Source of the DNA: Ignavibacteriales bacterium UBA6490
Lineage (GTDB): Bacteria; Bacteroidota; Ignavibacteria; Ignavibacteriales; Ignavibacteriaceae
Reading direction: 5' to 3'
DNA: 22,402 bases
Assembly (NCBI GenBank): GCA_002435365.1
Contig: DJMM01000017.1
Location: 34,390-56,791, forward strand
Each line of letters begins with the position of its first letter. Positions within the stretch are counted from its first letter, which is position 1. The notes below the pieces were generated by a model. That model was not told the origin of the DNA. It saw only the letters and a program-made list of their open reading frames with translations, and did not search any database. Below are positions 1-8,506 of the stretch, piece by piece. The position numbers were made by a program, and so were the translations under genes.

Positions 1-179
1 GGAAGGGATATATCCATAAGAACGAGATCGGGATTAAACTTATTTATTTTATCAAATGCTTCTTCGGCGCTTGGTGCCCATTCGACAACCGAAAAATGCT
101 TATCAGTTGATAAGAATTTTACCGCACTCTCCATAAAATTCTTATTATCATCGATTAGAAGGACATATTTAGTTTCCAA
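1..179 (-). CDS. Response regulator receiver domain protein, partial (5' part only)
   Basis: The reverse strand from 179 to the window edge reads open for 59 codons and gives a CheY-like receiver domain. The acidic pair D10-D11 lies in VLLIDDN, and the phosphoacceptor is D56 in LVLMDIS. The chosen start is a TTG at 179-177. An in-frame stop lies about 25 codons or fewer upstream with no ATG between, and the next in-frame ATG (codon 16) would remove the D10-D11 acidic pocket, so TTG is the only start that keeps the fold. The rest of the gene, including any output domain, lies outside the window. It follows the kinase/regulator pair on the same strand after a 129-bp spacer and may belong to the same phosphorelay. 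Its output function cannot be told. Confidence 0.8.
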   Translation of the reverse strand, partial: METKYVLLIDDNKNFMESAVKFLSTDKHFSVVEWAPSAEEAFDKINKFNPDLVLMDISL

Positions 180-308
180 GAGCCAGAGTTCCGATTGATT
201 TAATCATAGGTAACAGATAGATATTACCTGTTCAGAGCTTCAAAACTAAAAGAAAAGGATCAGCTTGACAATCGGGAAAAGCCTTATTTTATATATAATT
301 AAGCCTTA

Positions 309-980
309 TTATTTATCAGGTAAAATAATACCCATCCTGATAGCATAACGGACTAAACCTGCAATATCATGAATATTCAGTCTTTCCATAAGCTGTACGC
401 GGTGTGACTCAATGGTTTTAACACTTAATATCAGTTTTTGAGCTATTTCCTTGGTGGAGTTTCCCTCTGCAATAAGCTGAAGGATTTCCCTCTGCCTGGA
501 TGTTAATTCCTGCAATCCGGGTTCTTCCGGAATATCAGACTTTTTATTACTTACCCTTCTCAGGTAGTCATCCACAACATGCTTGGAGATGGATGGTGAG
601 AGGTAGGTTTCGCCTCTCATAACAGCACGAAGGGCGATTTCAAGTTCTGTGGGTGCGGCATCCTTTAAGAGATAACCTGACGCTCCTGCCCTAAGGGCCT
701 GAAGCACATACTCCTCACTGGAATGCATTGATAAGATTATTACTTTGGACTCGGGGTGTTCCTTATCCAGTCTTGAAGCGACCTCCAGTCCATTTAATTC
801 CGACATTGCTATATCCAGCAGAACAAGGTCTGGACGGTATTCATCCGCAAGTTTCAAAGCGTCCCTGCCGTTATCGGCTTCGGCAACAACTTCAAATCCC
901 GGAATATTCTTCAACAGACTTTTGATCCCCGCGCGAACAAGTGTATGATCATCAGCCAGTAAAACCTTATTTGTCTGCAT
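309..980 (-). CDS. NarL/FixJ-family DNA-binding response regulator
   Basis: This 223-aa protein has the standard length and layout of the NarL/FixJ family. A receiver domain covers about residues 4-122, with acidic pocket D10-D11, phosphoacceptor D56 in LVLLDIAM, S84 at the switch position and K106 in YLLKDA. A LuxR-type helix-turn-helix covers about 159-205 (LTSRQREILQLIAEG, then the recognition stretch SVKTIESHR). It should bind DNA as a dimer once phosphorylated. The start ATG is preceded by AAAGGA about 5 nt upstream, which lies over the stop of the kinase gene. Only 9 bp separate the two genes, so the kinase at 990-2471 is the likely phosphodonor and the two are co-transcribed. Nothing in the sequence reveals its target promoters. 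Confidence 0.95.
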   Translation of the reverse strand: MQTNKVLLADDHTLVRAGIKSLLKNIPGFEVVAEADNGRDALKLADEYRPDLVLLDIAMSELNGLEVASRLDKEHPESKVIILSMHSSEEYVLQALRAGASGYLLKDAAPTELEIALRAVMRGETYLSPSISKHVVDDYLRRVSNKKSDIPEEPGLQELTSRQREILQLIAEGNSTKEIAQKLILSVKTIESHRVQLMERLNIHDIAGLVRYAIRMGIILPDK

Positions 981-989
981 GTAATCCTT

Positions 990-2471
990 TCATTCTTCCT
1001 TCAAATAATCCGCCGGGAAAACTGCATGGACATTAGTACCCTCGCCGGTTACTGAATCGATGCGCAGTTTTCCTCCTACCAGTTCCACCCGTTCCTGCAT
1101 TCCGAGAAGCCCGGTACTTTCTCCGTTCAGGGAACGCCGGATAGCATTGTAAAAATTAAAACCTTTCCCGTTATCGGCGATTCGCAGATGCAATTCTTTT
1201 TCCTCTATCCATAGTTCAATACTCAGTTTCCCTGCGCCTGAATGTTTAATAATATTGTTCAATGCCTCCTGCGTAATCCTGTAGCAGGTGATTTCAATTT
1301 CCGGTGAAAATCTTTTTCCGGCTACCTCGGTATTTATTGACGCTTCAATTCCGCTGCGGCCTGATTGTTTGTCAACATACCATCTTAATGTCGGAACCAA
1401 TCCCAGGTCATCCAGCATTGACGGCCTGAGATCAAGCGACAGATTCCTTACCTGGTTAAGAACTTCATCCACAAGTTCTATGCTTTCATTCATATGGGGA
1501 ACGGCGAATTTTTCACTGACTTTTTTTGCAGTCTGTAAGTTGATTTTAACAGCTGTAAGAATTTGTCCAACTTCGTCATGCAGTTCCCGCGCCAGTTTTC
1601 TTCTTTCGGATTCCTGAACTTCGATCAGCCGGTGAGATAATATTTTTAGTCTTTCGTTGGCATTATTAACCTCCCTGAAAAGATCCTCCCTTTCCTTATC
1701 CATTCTTTTTTGTTCAGTGATATCCTGGAATATTAAAACAATTCCAAGTACTCCTGATTTTCCGTTACTGATCGGTGAAAGTGTGAGCTGCAGGAATCTT
1801 TCGCTCCCTTTTTTGTCGATAAATACTGCATCCTTTGTTATAATCCTGTTTACCTGACTAAGATTGATGTTAAACTCGGTTCTGTCAAATTCATTTTGCA
1901 GCTTGAATATGCTGCTAAGCTCTTTTCCCAATGCCGAATTCTGTTCCCACCCGGTAAGCTGTTCCGCCACAGGATTAATAAATTTAATTTTTCCCCTGGT
2001 ATCAGTAGCAATAACTGCATCCCCGATACTGTTTAGAATAGTGCTGAGCCATCTTTCACTGTCTTTTATTCTCCCTTCCATCTTGCGTTTATAGTCAGCC
2101 ATTTCAATCGTGGAATGAAGGACTCTTTTTTCATAAGGTTTAAGGAGGTAGCCGTAAGGTTCGGTATGCTTAGCCCTACTGAGAGTATTTTCATCAGCAT
2201 AAGCGGTCAGATAGATAACGGGAACGTCATGTTCGGAACGGATTTTAGCAGCAGCGGATATTCCATCCATTTCTCCTTTAAGGCGTATATCCATGAGGAT
2301 CAGGTCGGGTACTTTTTCCCTTACTTTGGTTATCGCCTCAGAACCTGAAGAAGCCATTCCGATAACATTATATCCAAGGGATTTAAGACTTGCTGCAATA
2401 TCAAGTGCGACAATCTTTTCATCTTCAACAATAAAGATGCTCATAGAATTGTCTTGTTTAAGACTCTGCAT
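990..2471 (-). CDS. REC-PAS-HisKA_3 sensor histidine kinase
   Basis: This 493-aa cytoplasmic kinase has no membrane segment. In order it carries a receiver domain (about 10-125; pocket E16-D17, phosphoacceptor D61 in LILMDIRL, K111), a PAS domain (about 138-255, ending in FQDITEQK), a short coiled coil (255-290), a HisKA_3 dimerisation/phosphotransfer helix with H298 in RELHDEVGQ, and a HATPase_c domain (about 385-490). The ATPase domain shows an N box (EALNNIIKH), a G1 box (DNGKGF) and a G2 motif (GLLGMQERV). HisKA_3 kinases normally pair with NarL-type regulators, which is what follows 9 bp downstream. The first ATG is supported by GGAAGGA 4 nt upstream, in preference to Met10. An N-terminal receiver means this kinase can itself be phosphorylated by another kinase, so it may act inside a phosphorelay. 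The PAS ligand is unknown. Confidence 0.93.
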   Translation of the reverse strand: MQSLKQDNSMSIFIVEDEKIVALDIAASLKSLGYNVIGMASSGSEAITKVREKVPDLILMDIRLKGEMDGISAAAKIRSEHDVPVIYLTAYADENTLSRAKHTEPYGYLLKPYEKRVLHSTIEMADYKRKMEGRIKDSERWLSTILNSIGDAVIATDTRGKIKFINPVAEQLTGWEQNSALGKELSSIFKLQNEFDRTEFNINLSQVNRIITKDAVFIDKKGSERFLQLTLSPISNGKSGVLGIVLIFQDITEQKRMDKEREDLFREVNNANERLKILSHRLIEVQESERRKLARELHDEVGQILTAVKINLQTAKKVSEKFAVPHMNESIELVDEVLNQVRNLSLDLRPSMLDDLGLVPTLRWYVDKQSGRSGIEASINTEVAGKRFSPEIEITCYRITQEALNNIIKHSGAGKLSIELWIEEKELHLRIADNGKGFNFYNAIRRSLNGESTGLLGMQERVELVGGKLRIDSVTGEGTNVHAVFPADYLKEE

Positions 2472-2475
2472 TCTG

Positions 2476-2482
2476 TCCTTCC
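2476..2482 (-). promoter_or_regulatory. Ribosome binding site of the histidine kinase gene
   Basis: On the minus strand GGAAGGA lies 4 nt before the ATG at 2471. It favours Met1 over the internal Met10, which would otherwise sit closer to the start of the receiver domain. Confidence 0.6.
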
Positions 2483-2556
2483 AAAATTCTTCAGAGTGAA
2501 TTTATAGTTTATCAAAAAATTCGGAAGAAACAGTTACACGGTGGTAAATTAAACAA

Positions 2557-2587
2557 TCCTCATGTAATTTACATTGATCAATGAGGA
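2557..2587 (-). terminator. Likely terminator downstream of galactokinase
   Basis: Read on the minus strand, TCCTCAT (2587-2581) pairs with ATGAGGA (2563-2557) as a perfect 7-bp stem around a 17-nt loop, followed by TTGTTTAATTT. It begins 9 nt after the galactokinase stop codon and lies before the kinase gene. Position and T-rich tail fit a Rho-independent terminator. The long loop and only four G/C pairs make it a weak one. Confidence 0.45.
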
Positions 2588-2595
2588 ATGTTAAT

Positions 2596-3753
2596 TTATT
2601 TTATAAGTGAAGTACCGGATTCCAGGCTGCATTTATATGACCTGAGCTCTGATCCGGTTTTGTCCTTGTATAAGATATGCATTTTTTCAATAAAATTCTC
2701 TGATCTATCCTTTTCGACAAGGTTTATGGTGCAGCCGCCGAATCCGCCCCCCATCATTCTGCTGCCAATCACTCCCTGGAAATCAAGAGCTGAATAGACT
2801 AAAAAGTCCATTTCCGGAATACTTACTTCATAATCGATCCTGAGTCCTTCATGTGTTACAGCAAGCAGTTCGCCGAATGACGAAATATTTTTATCATCCA
2901 GGAATGATGCTGCCTGCCGAACCCTTTCGTTTTCCTCAACCACATAAAGACACCTGGAATAAATGTCGGGTGGAAGTATATTCCCGAATTCCTCCAGCAT
3001 TGAAATATCAACATCCCTGAGGTTTTTTACTAAAGGATATTTTTCCTTAATGGCAGCGGCACCTTTATCGCATTGAATTCTTCTCGTATTATATTCCGAA
3101 CCTGCAAGCGAACGCCTTATCCCGGAATCACACAATATTATATCAATATCAGGAAAATCAAAGGGATAAAAATTATACTCAAGACTGCGGCAGTCCAGTT
3201 TCAATACTTTGTCTTTTTCAGCAAAGAGATTAATGAACTGGTCCATTATGCCGCAGTTGACACCGGCGAAGTTATGTTCGGCTTTCTGCGCAATGAATGC
3301 CAGATCCTTTGCAGAAATATTTAGCGCGAATAGTTCATTAAGCGCAAATGCGAGTCCGCATGTAATAGCAGCAGAAGAAGATAATCCCGCACCGATCGGA
3401 ATATCACCGCTGAAAACACAAACGAATCCGCCGATATTATATCCTGATTTTTGAAATTCAGCAGCGGTTCCGGCCAGATAATCTGCCCAGAGTTTCCCTG
3501 TTTTACCTATAGAATTGATTTTCAATTCAGCAGAATCATTCATATCTGCCGATACAAGCTGTATCCTGTCGCTATCGGTCTTTGCCGCGGCCAGAAATAC
3601 AGACTTATTTATGGCGGCAGGCAGTACAAATCCGTCATTATAATCTGTGTGTTCACCGATGAAGTTAATTCTTCCCGGAGATCTTACAATTATGATTTCC
3701 GCTGCTGTATATTCCCGAATTTTATTTTTGACAACCTGCACTATCTGGTTCAT
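2596..3753 (-). CDS. galK: Galactokinase
   Basis: This enzyme phosphorylates alpha-D-galactose at C1 with ATP, the first committed step of the Leloir pathway in the cytoplasm. The 385-aa product has the usual family length and all GHMP-kinase signatures. The galactokinase motif is RINFIGEHTDYND (residues 28-40, with R28 at the catalytic arginine position), the ATP-binding loop is GAGLSSSAA (121-129), the probable catalytic base is D171 in GIMDQF, and the C-terminal motif is GSRMMGGGFGGC. The reading frame is open upstream to 3819, but the start at 3753 is preferred: it gives the family length, and its ATG shares its A with the TGA of the preceding gene (TGATG), a typical translational-coupling overlap. 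It lies behind a symporter and a small membrane protein gene, pointing to uptake and phosphorylation of galactose. No galT, galE or galM lies in the window. Confidence 0.96.
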   Translation of the reverse strand: MNQIVQVVKNKIREYTAAEIIIVRSPGRINFIGEHTDYNDGFVLPAAINKSVFLAAAKTDSDRIQLVSADMNDSAELKINSIGKTGKLWADYLAGTAAEFQKSGYNIGGFVCVFSGDIPIGAGLSSSAAITCGLAFALNELFALNISAKDLAFIAQKAEHNFAGVNCGIMDQFINLFAEKDKVLKLDCRSLEYNFYPFDFPDIDIILCDSGIRRSLAGSEYNTRRIQCDKGAAAIKEKYPLVKNLRDVDISMLEEFGNILPPDIYSRCLYVVEENERVRQAASFLDDKNISSFGELLAVTHEGLRIDYEVSIPEMDFLVYSALDFQGVIGSRMMGGGFGGCTINLVEKDRSENFIEKMHILYKDKTGSELRSYKCSLESGTSLIK

Positions 3754-3953
3754 CAAACTCTTCTTCCCCTGCTGCTGATCAGATAAATCAGTCCTACAGC
3801 ACTCATTAATAATCCCCACCAGATATCAGGATGGTATTCGCCAAAAACTGTTCTGTGTTCAGGCGGATAAAAAATTAAATATATTCCACTGGCAATAATT
3901 ATAATACCCATAACCAGCAATATCATACCAACGAAATACCAGATAGTTCTCAC
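3753..3953 (-). CDS. Small two-helix membrane protein of the symporter-galK operon
   Basis: A 66-aa protein with two predicted membrane segments (about 5-28 and 44-59), a short loop rich in aromatic and charged residues between them (PPEHRTVFGEYHPDIWW) and a basic tail ending SSRGRRV. I do not recognise a family. The GTG start is well supported: AAGGAG lies 6 nt upstream (3960-3965), next to the symporter stop, and the gene ends in the TGATG overlap with galactokinase. It is therefore very likely translated, between the symporter and galK. A role as an accessory subunit or stabiliser of the symporter is possible but only inferred from position; small membrane partners are known for some SSS transporters, though this protein does not look like the usual DUF485 or DUF4212 partners. 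Confidence 0.75.
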   Translation of the reverse strand: MRTIWYFVGMILLVMGIIIIASGIYLIFYPPEHRTVFGEYHPDIWWGLLMSAVGLIYLISSRGRRV

Positions 3954-3959
3954 GCTAAA

Positions 3960-3965
3960 CTCCTT
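3960..3965 (-). promoter_or_regulatory. Ribosome binding site fixing the GTG start at 3953
   Basis: AAGGAG on the minus strand, 6 nt before the GTG and immediately before the first base of the spacer after the symporter stop. It supports a real gene of 66 codons here. Confidence 0.65.
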
Positions 3966-5645
3966 TTACCAGAATAATAAATTTAATATAATAAGAACAA
4001 TGCAGGACAATATGGCAACAAATTCTGGTTTTTTATAAAAAGCAATTTTTTCGGTTTCTGACTCACCGGAAAGCCCTATAACCAGACCTTTCAATTCATC
4101 AAGCGGTTTACGCTTTGTGGACAGGCTGATCAGGATGGTTACTCCGAAACAAATAACCCAGGCCCAGAATGCCCTCCAGAAGTTTACAGCCATATCTGTT
4201 GTTGAATCAGGCGAGAGTGTAATCCATACAGGATCAAGCCACTCATATTTTACACCGAGAAATAAAATAAATGAAGACAGCATTCCCGATATTAGTCCCC
4301 AGAATGCTCCGGCTGGAGTTATCCACCACACAAACATTCCCAGAATCATAGTTGCAAATAACGGTGCGTTAACCCATGAAAATATCGCCTGCATATAATC
4401 CATAATGCTTGGAAATCCTTTTGCCCAGTAAGCAGTTCCCACGCTTATAATAATTCCTGCAATAGTGGCAGCCCTGCCCATCCATAAAAGATGGGAATCG
4501 GATGCTTTTTTATTAATTACGGATTTATAAATATCATATGTCCAAACAGTATTGAAGGCACTGATGTTTCCTGCCTGACCGGCCATAAAGCCTGCCAGGA
4601 GAGCAGTAATACCCAGCCCCACCAGTCCGGCCGGAAAATATCTTGCAACAAGAAGGGGCAAAGCTGAATCATAATTTACCTGACCGCTGTCTTCAAGCAG
4701 TTTAAAACCGCTCTGCGGATCATTCGCCAGAATAATTGCAATCAGTCCGGCAAAAATCACAATAAAGGGAACTGCCATCTTGAAAAAGGATGCCAGGATC
4801 GGGGTCATCCTGGCTGACCTCAGATCTTTTGCAGAAAATGCTCTCTGTACCACCAGAAAATCTGTTGTCCAGTAGCCGAAGGATAATACAAATCCCAGAC
4901 CAAGGGCAATACCGGCCCAGGTTATTCCCATTCCATTTGCTCCCGGATTTCCCGAACTGGACCATAGAGTTGTATATGAGATCTCCTGGTATAGCTGATC
5001 CACCCGGTTCATCACTTCAGATATTCCCCCGATTTCTATTATTCCAAGTATGGTGACAAGAAAAAGCCCGAACCATATCAGAAAAAACTGAATGATCTCT
5101 GTGAATATTGCTGAGAGCAGACCTGAAGCTGTAACATACAGTGCAACGGTAACAGCTGACATCCACATGCTCACATTCCAGTCCCAACCCAGAAAAGTAT
5201 GTAGCACCAGTGCCATTGCATAAAGATTAATTCCTGAAACAAGGAGTGTCATAATTCCGAAAGCGATTCCGTTAAGCACTCTTGTTTTTTCATCGAACCG
5301 CAGCTTCAGGTACCCGGGAACTGATTTTATCCTGCTGGAGTAATAGAACGGCATCATATAAACACCGAGGAAAAGCATTGCAGGAATGGCCCCAATCCAG
5401 TAGAAATGTGCTACGAACATTCCGTACTTAAATGTATTGCCTGTCATTCCGAGGAGTTCAAGCGCACCGAGATTTGCGGAGAGAAATGCAATTCCGGCCA
5501 CCCAGGAGCTGTTCCTTCTGCCGGCCAGGAAAAAATCCTCCTCGTTTTTCGTAAATTTCTTAAGATAAAAACCAATCCCCACTATGAACGTGAAATAAAC
5601 CCCTATTATTAACCAGTCAAAGATGTTTAGTCCGATTTCAGTCAT
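3966..5645 (-). CDS. Sodium/sugar symporter, SSS family (SGLT-like)
   Basis: A 559-aa inner-membrane protein with about 14 hydrophobic segments, the usual size of bacterial SGLT relatives such as vSGLT. Family marks are the N-terminal EEDFFLAGRRNSSW after the first helix, the unwound-helix stretch SANLGALELLGMTG, the Na+-site region QAGNISAFNTVWTYDIYK, and IMDYMQAIFSW, whose Q419 aligns with the sugar-contacting glutamine of SGLT1 (YIQSI). The stretch TPAGAFWGL is also close to the SGLT pattern. Import of glucose or galactose with Na+ is therefore likely, and galactose is favoured by galK downstream. The ATG at 5645 is preferred to an adjoining TTG at 5648 because GGAG lies 6 nt before the ATG. 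The spacing is 93 bp from the glycosidase upstream and 12 bp to the small membrane protein downstream. Confidence 0.92.
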   Translation of the reverse strand: MTEIGLNIFDWLIIGVYFTFIVGIGFYLKKFTKNEEDFFLAGRRNSSWVAGIAFLSANLGALELLGMTGNTFKYGMFVAHFYWIGAIPAMLFLGVYMMPFYYSSRIKSVPGYLKLRFDEKTRVLNGIAFGIMTLLVSGINLYAMALVLHTFLGWDWNVSMWMSAVTVALYVTASGLLSAIFTEIIQFFLIWFGLFLVTILGIIEIGGISEVMNRVDQLYQEISYTTLWSSSGNPGANGMGITWAGIALGLGFVLSFGYWTTDFLVVQRAFSAKDLRSARMTPILASFFKMAVPFIVIFAGLIAIILANDPQSGFKLLEDSGQVNYDSALPLLVARYFPAGLVGLGITALLAGFMAGQAGNISAFNTVWTYDIYKSVINKKASDSHLLWMGRAATIAGIIISVGTAYWAKGFPSIMDYMQAIFSWVNAPLFATMILGMFVWWITPAGAFWGLISGMLSSFILFLGVKYEWLDPVWITLSPDSTTDMAVNFWRAFWAWVICFGVTILISLSTKRKPLDELKGLVIGLSGESETEKIAFYKKPEFVAILSCIVLIILNLLFW

Positions 5646-5741
5646 CAATTCTCCACTTGGTTTTTTGAATAATTACTTATCATAATTTAAAATTTACTCC
5701 CATGTATCCGCTGAAAAATAAATAATACTGCATAATCGATC

Positions 5742-8348
5742 TTATTTGAAATCAACGATAATTTCCCTCGTAATATAAGATCCGCTGCGGCCGGAACCGG
5801 CTGAAAAAACAAGCTTATCTTTTTTTAATTCTGCCCCGCTTACGGAAACTATTTTATCGGTGTTCGTTATTCCGAGCGAATATTCTTCACCGCTGCAGAT
5901 TTCAGTGTTTATGTGGAGACTATTTCCCTTTAGTTCCTGTGAATTTATTATCAACGATTTATTTGTACTTCCCAAACTGCTTCTCGACGGAAGCAGATAA
6001 ATTTCAGGAACAGGAACGAATGTAATTTCTATACCTGTTGTTTCTTCCAGGTAGATCTCAGTAAAAAGTTCAGAGAATGCACCCGCTTCATTAAAATGAA
6101 ATTCATGCTCCCTGCCGTTTACTTTGAGCGAAGTAGCTTTTATACCAGGCGATAAGACCGGATTCAGTTCCAACAAGACTTTAATCTCCCCAAAATTTAA
6201 AATCTTCATCTCAATTTTATCAATATTTTTGCTATAAGTAAAGGAGATTTTGTTGTTTCCGAGATTAATATTTTTTACTGAAACCTCTTTCCAGTCGGGA
6301 GGAAACTTAGGTGCAAAAACCAATTTATTGTCAGGCAATTCTGTCCTGATTCCAAACAAGCCTCTCATCAGCGGGAGAATGAAACCTGAATATGAAAATC
6401 CCTGATTATGGTATGCTTCAGAGAGCTTTGTGTTAAGGTCACCTGAAAGAACTTCCGGCATTACACCTAAACCATAATTAAATAAATTATCCAGTGTATT
6501 GCATAAAATGTTATAGCCCTGAAGATTAAACTTATAGTTGTACTCAGCCGTACCGATCATATATGAGGTAAAAGGCCATACTGTTCCGTAATTATAATTG
6601 GACGGATTATATAACTCCGATTTATTTGAGAGATTCCTTACACCCCACCCGGTCATCATTTCAGAAGTATTGAATTTCTTCAGTGTGCTCTCTGATCTTT
6701 TTTCATCAAGCATACTGAAGAATAGCGCCGAGGATGAGTAGATTGATTTTTCTTTTACCTGCTCCCCTTCCTGGTTGGCACCGAACGAATAAAAACCAGA
6801 ATCATCCATCCAGTATAATTTTTCGAGCCCCGGGACAGCTTTTTCAAGAAGTAGTTCAGCTTCCGCTTTTATTTTATTATCACCAAGAGCAGCAGACATC
6901 ATTATAATTTCCTTGAGGCCCTGCGTCCACAGAACCTGGGTGTAAATATCATTATGAATATTTACAAGTGTACCGAATTCCAGAACACCGAGACCAGCCC
7001 CTTTAAGATCCATCAGGCCGTCATTATTGCTGTCCTTGGATATGCACCACCTGAACGCCTGCTTGATTGAATTCCACGATTCCCGAACAAACTGAATATC
7101 ACCGGTTGAACGATAATAATCACCCATAGCGACAAGGTACCATGGAGTGGTATCTGCATGATTATAACCATAATGATATTCGTTCCACCAGTCAACCAGA
7201 CCATCGCTCTGCGATAATTCGTGTGCCATCTTGCCTACATCATTATTTTTTTCATCGGCATTTTTCTTCCTTACCGGAAAATCTTCCTGTCTCTGCCACT
7301 TTTGCGTAAACTGCAGCGCTTTTTTTACCGATGTAAAATCCTGCAGGGAATTCATGGCAAGACTATTTATAAATGCATCCCCCCCGAAGAACCATGCAAA
7401 TCCGGGTCTTCCACCGCCTCCCGATAAGCCGTAGCCGGCTACAAGTCCTGTTCCTAATGAAGGATTTTCAACAAGAAGATTATGCAGCCCTGCTTTTCCC
7501 CATTCGAATGCTTTATTAATTTTATCGAGCGGAGTTTCAATACTGATGGTGCTGCTCCTGAGATTATGATAGTAATCGGTATTTTCCCTGAGCAGCGCGG
7601 GGATATTTTCAAGCATTGAATTATAAAGATTCTTAACAGAATCAATATTTGATTTGACCGGCAACCCGGCAATCACAATGGGTATGTACCCTTTTCCGGC
7701 ATCTTCAGGAGAAATATTTATCCGGAACTGAAGCGGGTTATCCGCGAACATATGTGCTGGCGGTACTGACATTTTACTGCCCAGCGGCGATCCGCAAAGA
7801 AATATTCCTCTGCGCTGGGATTCAGAGATGACAAAAGCTTTTATGCCTTCATCCCAGTAACTGTACTGCCCACCGATTCCTGCTGGCCACTGCGGCTGCA
7901 TCACCGGAAAAAAACCGGGTACAACGGATAAAGACTCTGTGGTACTTATTTCCAGCAGTATTATTGCAGCACATGAGTTGACCGGAACAAAGATTATTTC
8001 CCTTACTGAAAAGGATTCAAATGAGTAGGAAATTACCGCTGCTTCAGGAGTAACCTCTATTTCTTTTACTATGCTTTCTGAATTTACGGGTGTGGTTGAT
8101 GATCCAAGAAAAAACTGAAGGTCAAAACTCCGCAGTACTTTCCATGGCCAGATCCAAAGTTCAAAATTTCCAGATTCGTTTCCAATCAATGCAGCTTTCC
8201 GCCCTATCCTGTCCAAATACTGACCAGGCTGTGCCACACGGGTTAGCTTAATGTCATTATGCGGAACAGAAATTTTTTTTACAAAACCTTCCTGAGCCAT
8301 TAAGCTGTTCAGGCATAATAATATCAGAATCAATAATCTGATTTTCAT
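5742..8348 (-). CDS. Secreted (alpha/alpha)6-barrel glycosidase, debranching-enzyme-like, with altered active-site motifs
   Basis: The 868-aa protein begins with a clear signal peptide (MKIRLLILILLCLNSLMAQ, no lipobox), so it is probably periplasmic. An N-terminal beta-rich region (about 25-265) is followed by an (alpha/alpha)6 barrel (about 275-670) of the amylo-alpha-1,6-glucosidase / GH15-like kind and a C-terminal beta-sandwich (about 675-868). Barrel landmarks are GRPGFAWFFGGD (313-324), MAHEL, YNHADTTPWYL, VLEFG with E457 as the probable general acid, YNYGTVWPF and YHNQGFSYSG. Compared with the 1104-aa enzyme at 14696-18010, FGRD is FGGD here and the QCWSE glutamate is replaced (QGFSY). 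Activity may thus be changed or lost; E644 in LSEAY might substitute. The ATG has no Shine-Dalgarno site. It is the first gene before the symporter and galK. The substrate cannot be read from sequence. Confidence 0.82.
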   Translation of the reverse strand: MKIRLLILILLCLNSLMAQEGFVKKISVPHNDIKLTRVAQPGQYLDRIGRKAALIGNESGNFELWIWPWKVLRSFDLQFFLGSSTTPVNSESIVKEIEVTPEAAVISYSFESFSVREIIFVPVNSCAAIILLEISTTESLSVVPGFFPVMQPQWPAGIGGQYSYWDEGIKAFVISESQRRGIFLCGSPLGSKMSVPPAHMFADNPLQFRINISPEDAGKGYIPIVIAGLPVKSNIDSVKNLYNSMLENIPALLRENTDYYHNLRSSTISIETPLDKINKAFEWGKAGLHNLLVENPSLGTGLVAGYGLSGGGGRPGFAWFFGGDAFINSLAMNSLQDFTSVKKALQFTQKWQRQEDFPVRKKNADEKNNDVGKMAHELSQSDGLVDWWNEYHYGYNHADTTPWYLVAMGDYYRSTGDIQFVRESWNSIKQAFRWCISKDSNNDGLMDLKGAGLGVLEFGTLVNIHNDIYTQVLWTQGLKEIIMMSAALGDNKIKAEAELLLEKAVPGLEKLYWMDDSGFYSFGANQEGEQVKEKSIYSSSALFFSMLDEKRSESTLKKFNTSEMMTGWGVRNLSNKSELYNPSNYNYGTVWPFTSYMIGTAEYNYKFNLQGYNILCNTLDNLFNYGLGVMPEVLSGDLNTKLSEAYHNQGFSYSGFILPLMRGLFGIRTELPDNKLVFAPKFPPDWKEVSVKNINLGNNKISFTYSKNIDKIEMKILNFGEIKVLLELNPVLSPGIKATSLKVNGREHEFHFNEAGAFSELFTEIYLEETTGIEITFVPVPEIYLLPSRSSLGSTNKSLIINSQELKGNSLHINTEICSGEEYSLGITNTDKIVSVSGAELKKDKLVFSAGSGRSGSYITREIIVDFK

Positions 8349-8451
8349 AAGGAGAATTAGAATCTGTATGAAAATTACAATTTAGTAGGCATTAAAATAA
8401 TCAAAAATAATTGAATTTTAGGGTAATGATGATAAGTTTATTTGGAATGAT

Positions 8452-8506
8452 CTTCCCCTTACCTTACGCCTACCTTACGCCTACCTTCCGCCTACCCTGC
8501 GCCTAT
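8452..8506. repeat. Five tandem 11-bp units (minisatellite-like array)
   Basis: On the plus strand the units are CTTCCCCTTAC, CTTACGCCTAC, CTTACGCCTAC, CTTCCGCCTAC and CCTGCGCCTAT. Units 2 and 3 are identical, unit 4 has one change, and the outer units match the consensus at 8 of 11 bases. This is the usual pattern of an array that decays from its ends. Eleven bases is close to one helical turn and is not a multiple of three, so the array is not protein-coding. The minus strand is rich in GG and GGG runs. It lies 104-158 bp upstream of the 868-aa glycosidase start. Confidence 0.85.

Noticed and set aside
208..229. AGGTAA ... TTACCT inverted repeat between the two response-regulator genes
   Set aside because: The stem is only 6 bp, AT-rich and with a 10-nt loop, and no T-run follows. 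It is too weak to call an operator or terminator.
281..311. Two copies of AAGCCTTATT-like sequence around an AT-rich core
   Set aside because: A short, low-complexity direct repeat at the end of the regulator gene, likely to occur by chance.
3754..3819. N-terminal extension of galactokinase by 22 codons
   Set aside because: The extended start overlaps the small membrane protein gene heavily, gives a length longer than usual, and the TGATG overlap at 3753 explains the start better.
4720..4965. 81-codon frame on the same strand as the symporter
   Set aside because: It is an out-of-frame shadow of the symporter gene with no membrane or family pattern of its own.
8452..8506. CRISPR-like array
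   Set aside because: Units are 11 bp, contiguous and without spacers, and no cas genes are present. This is a tandem repeat.
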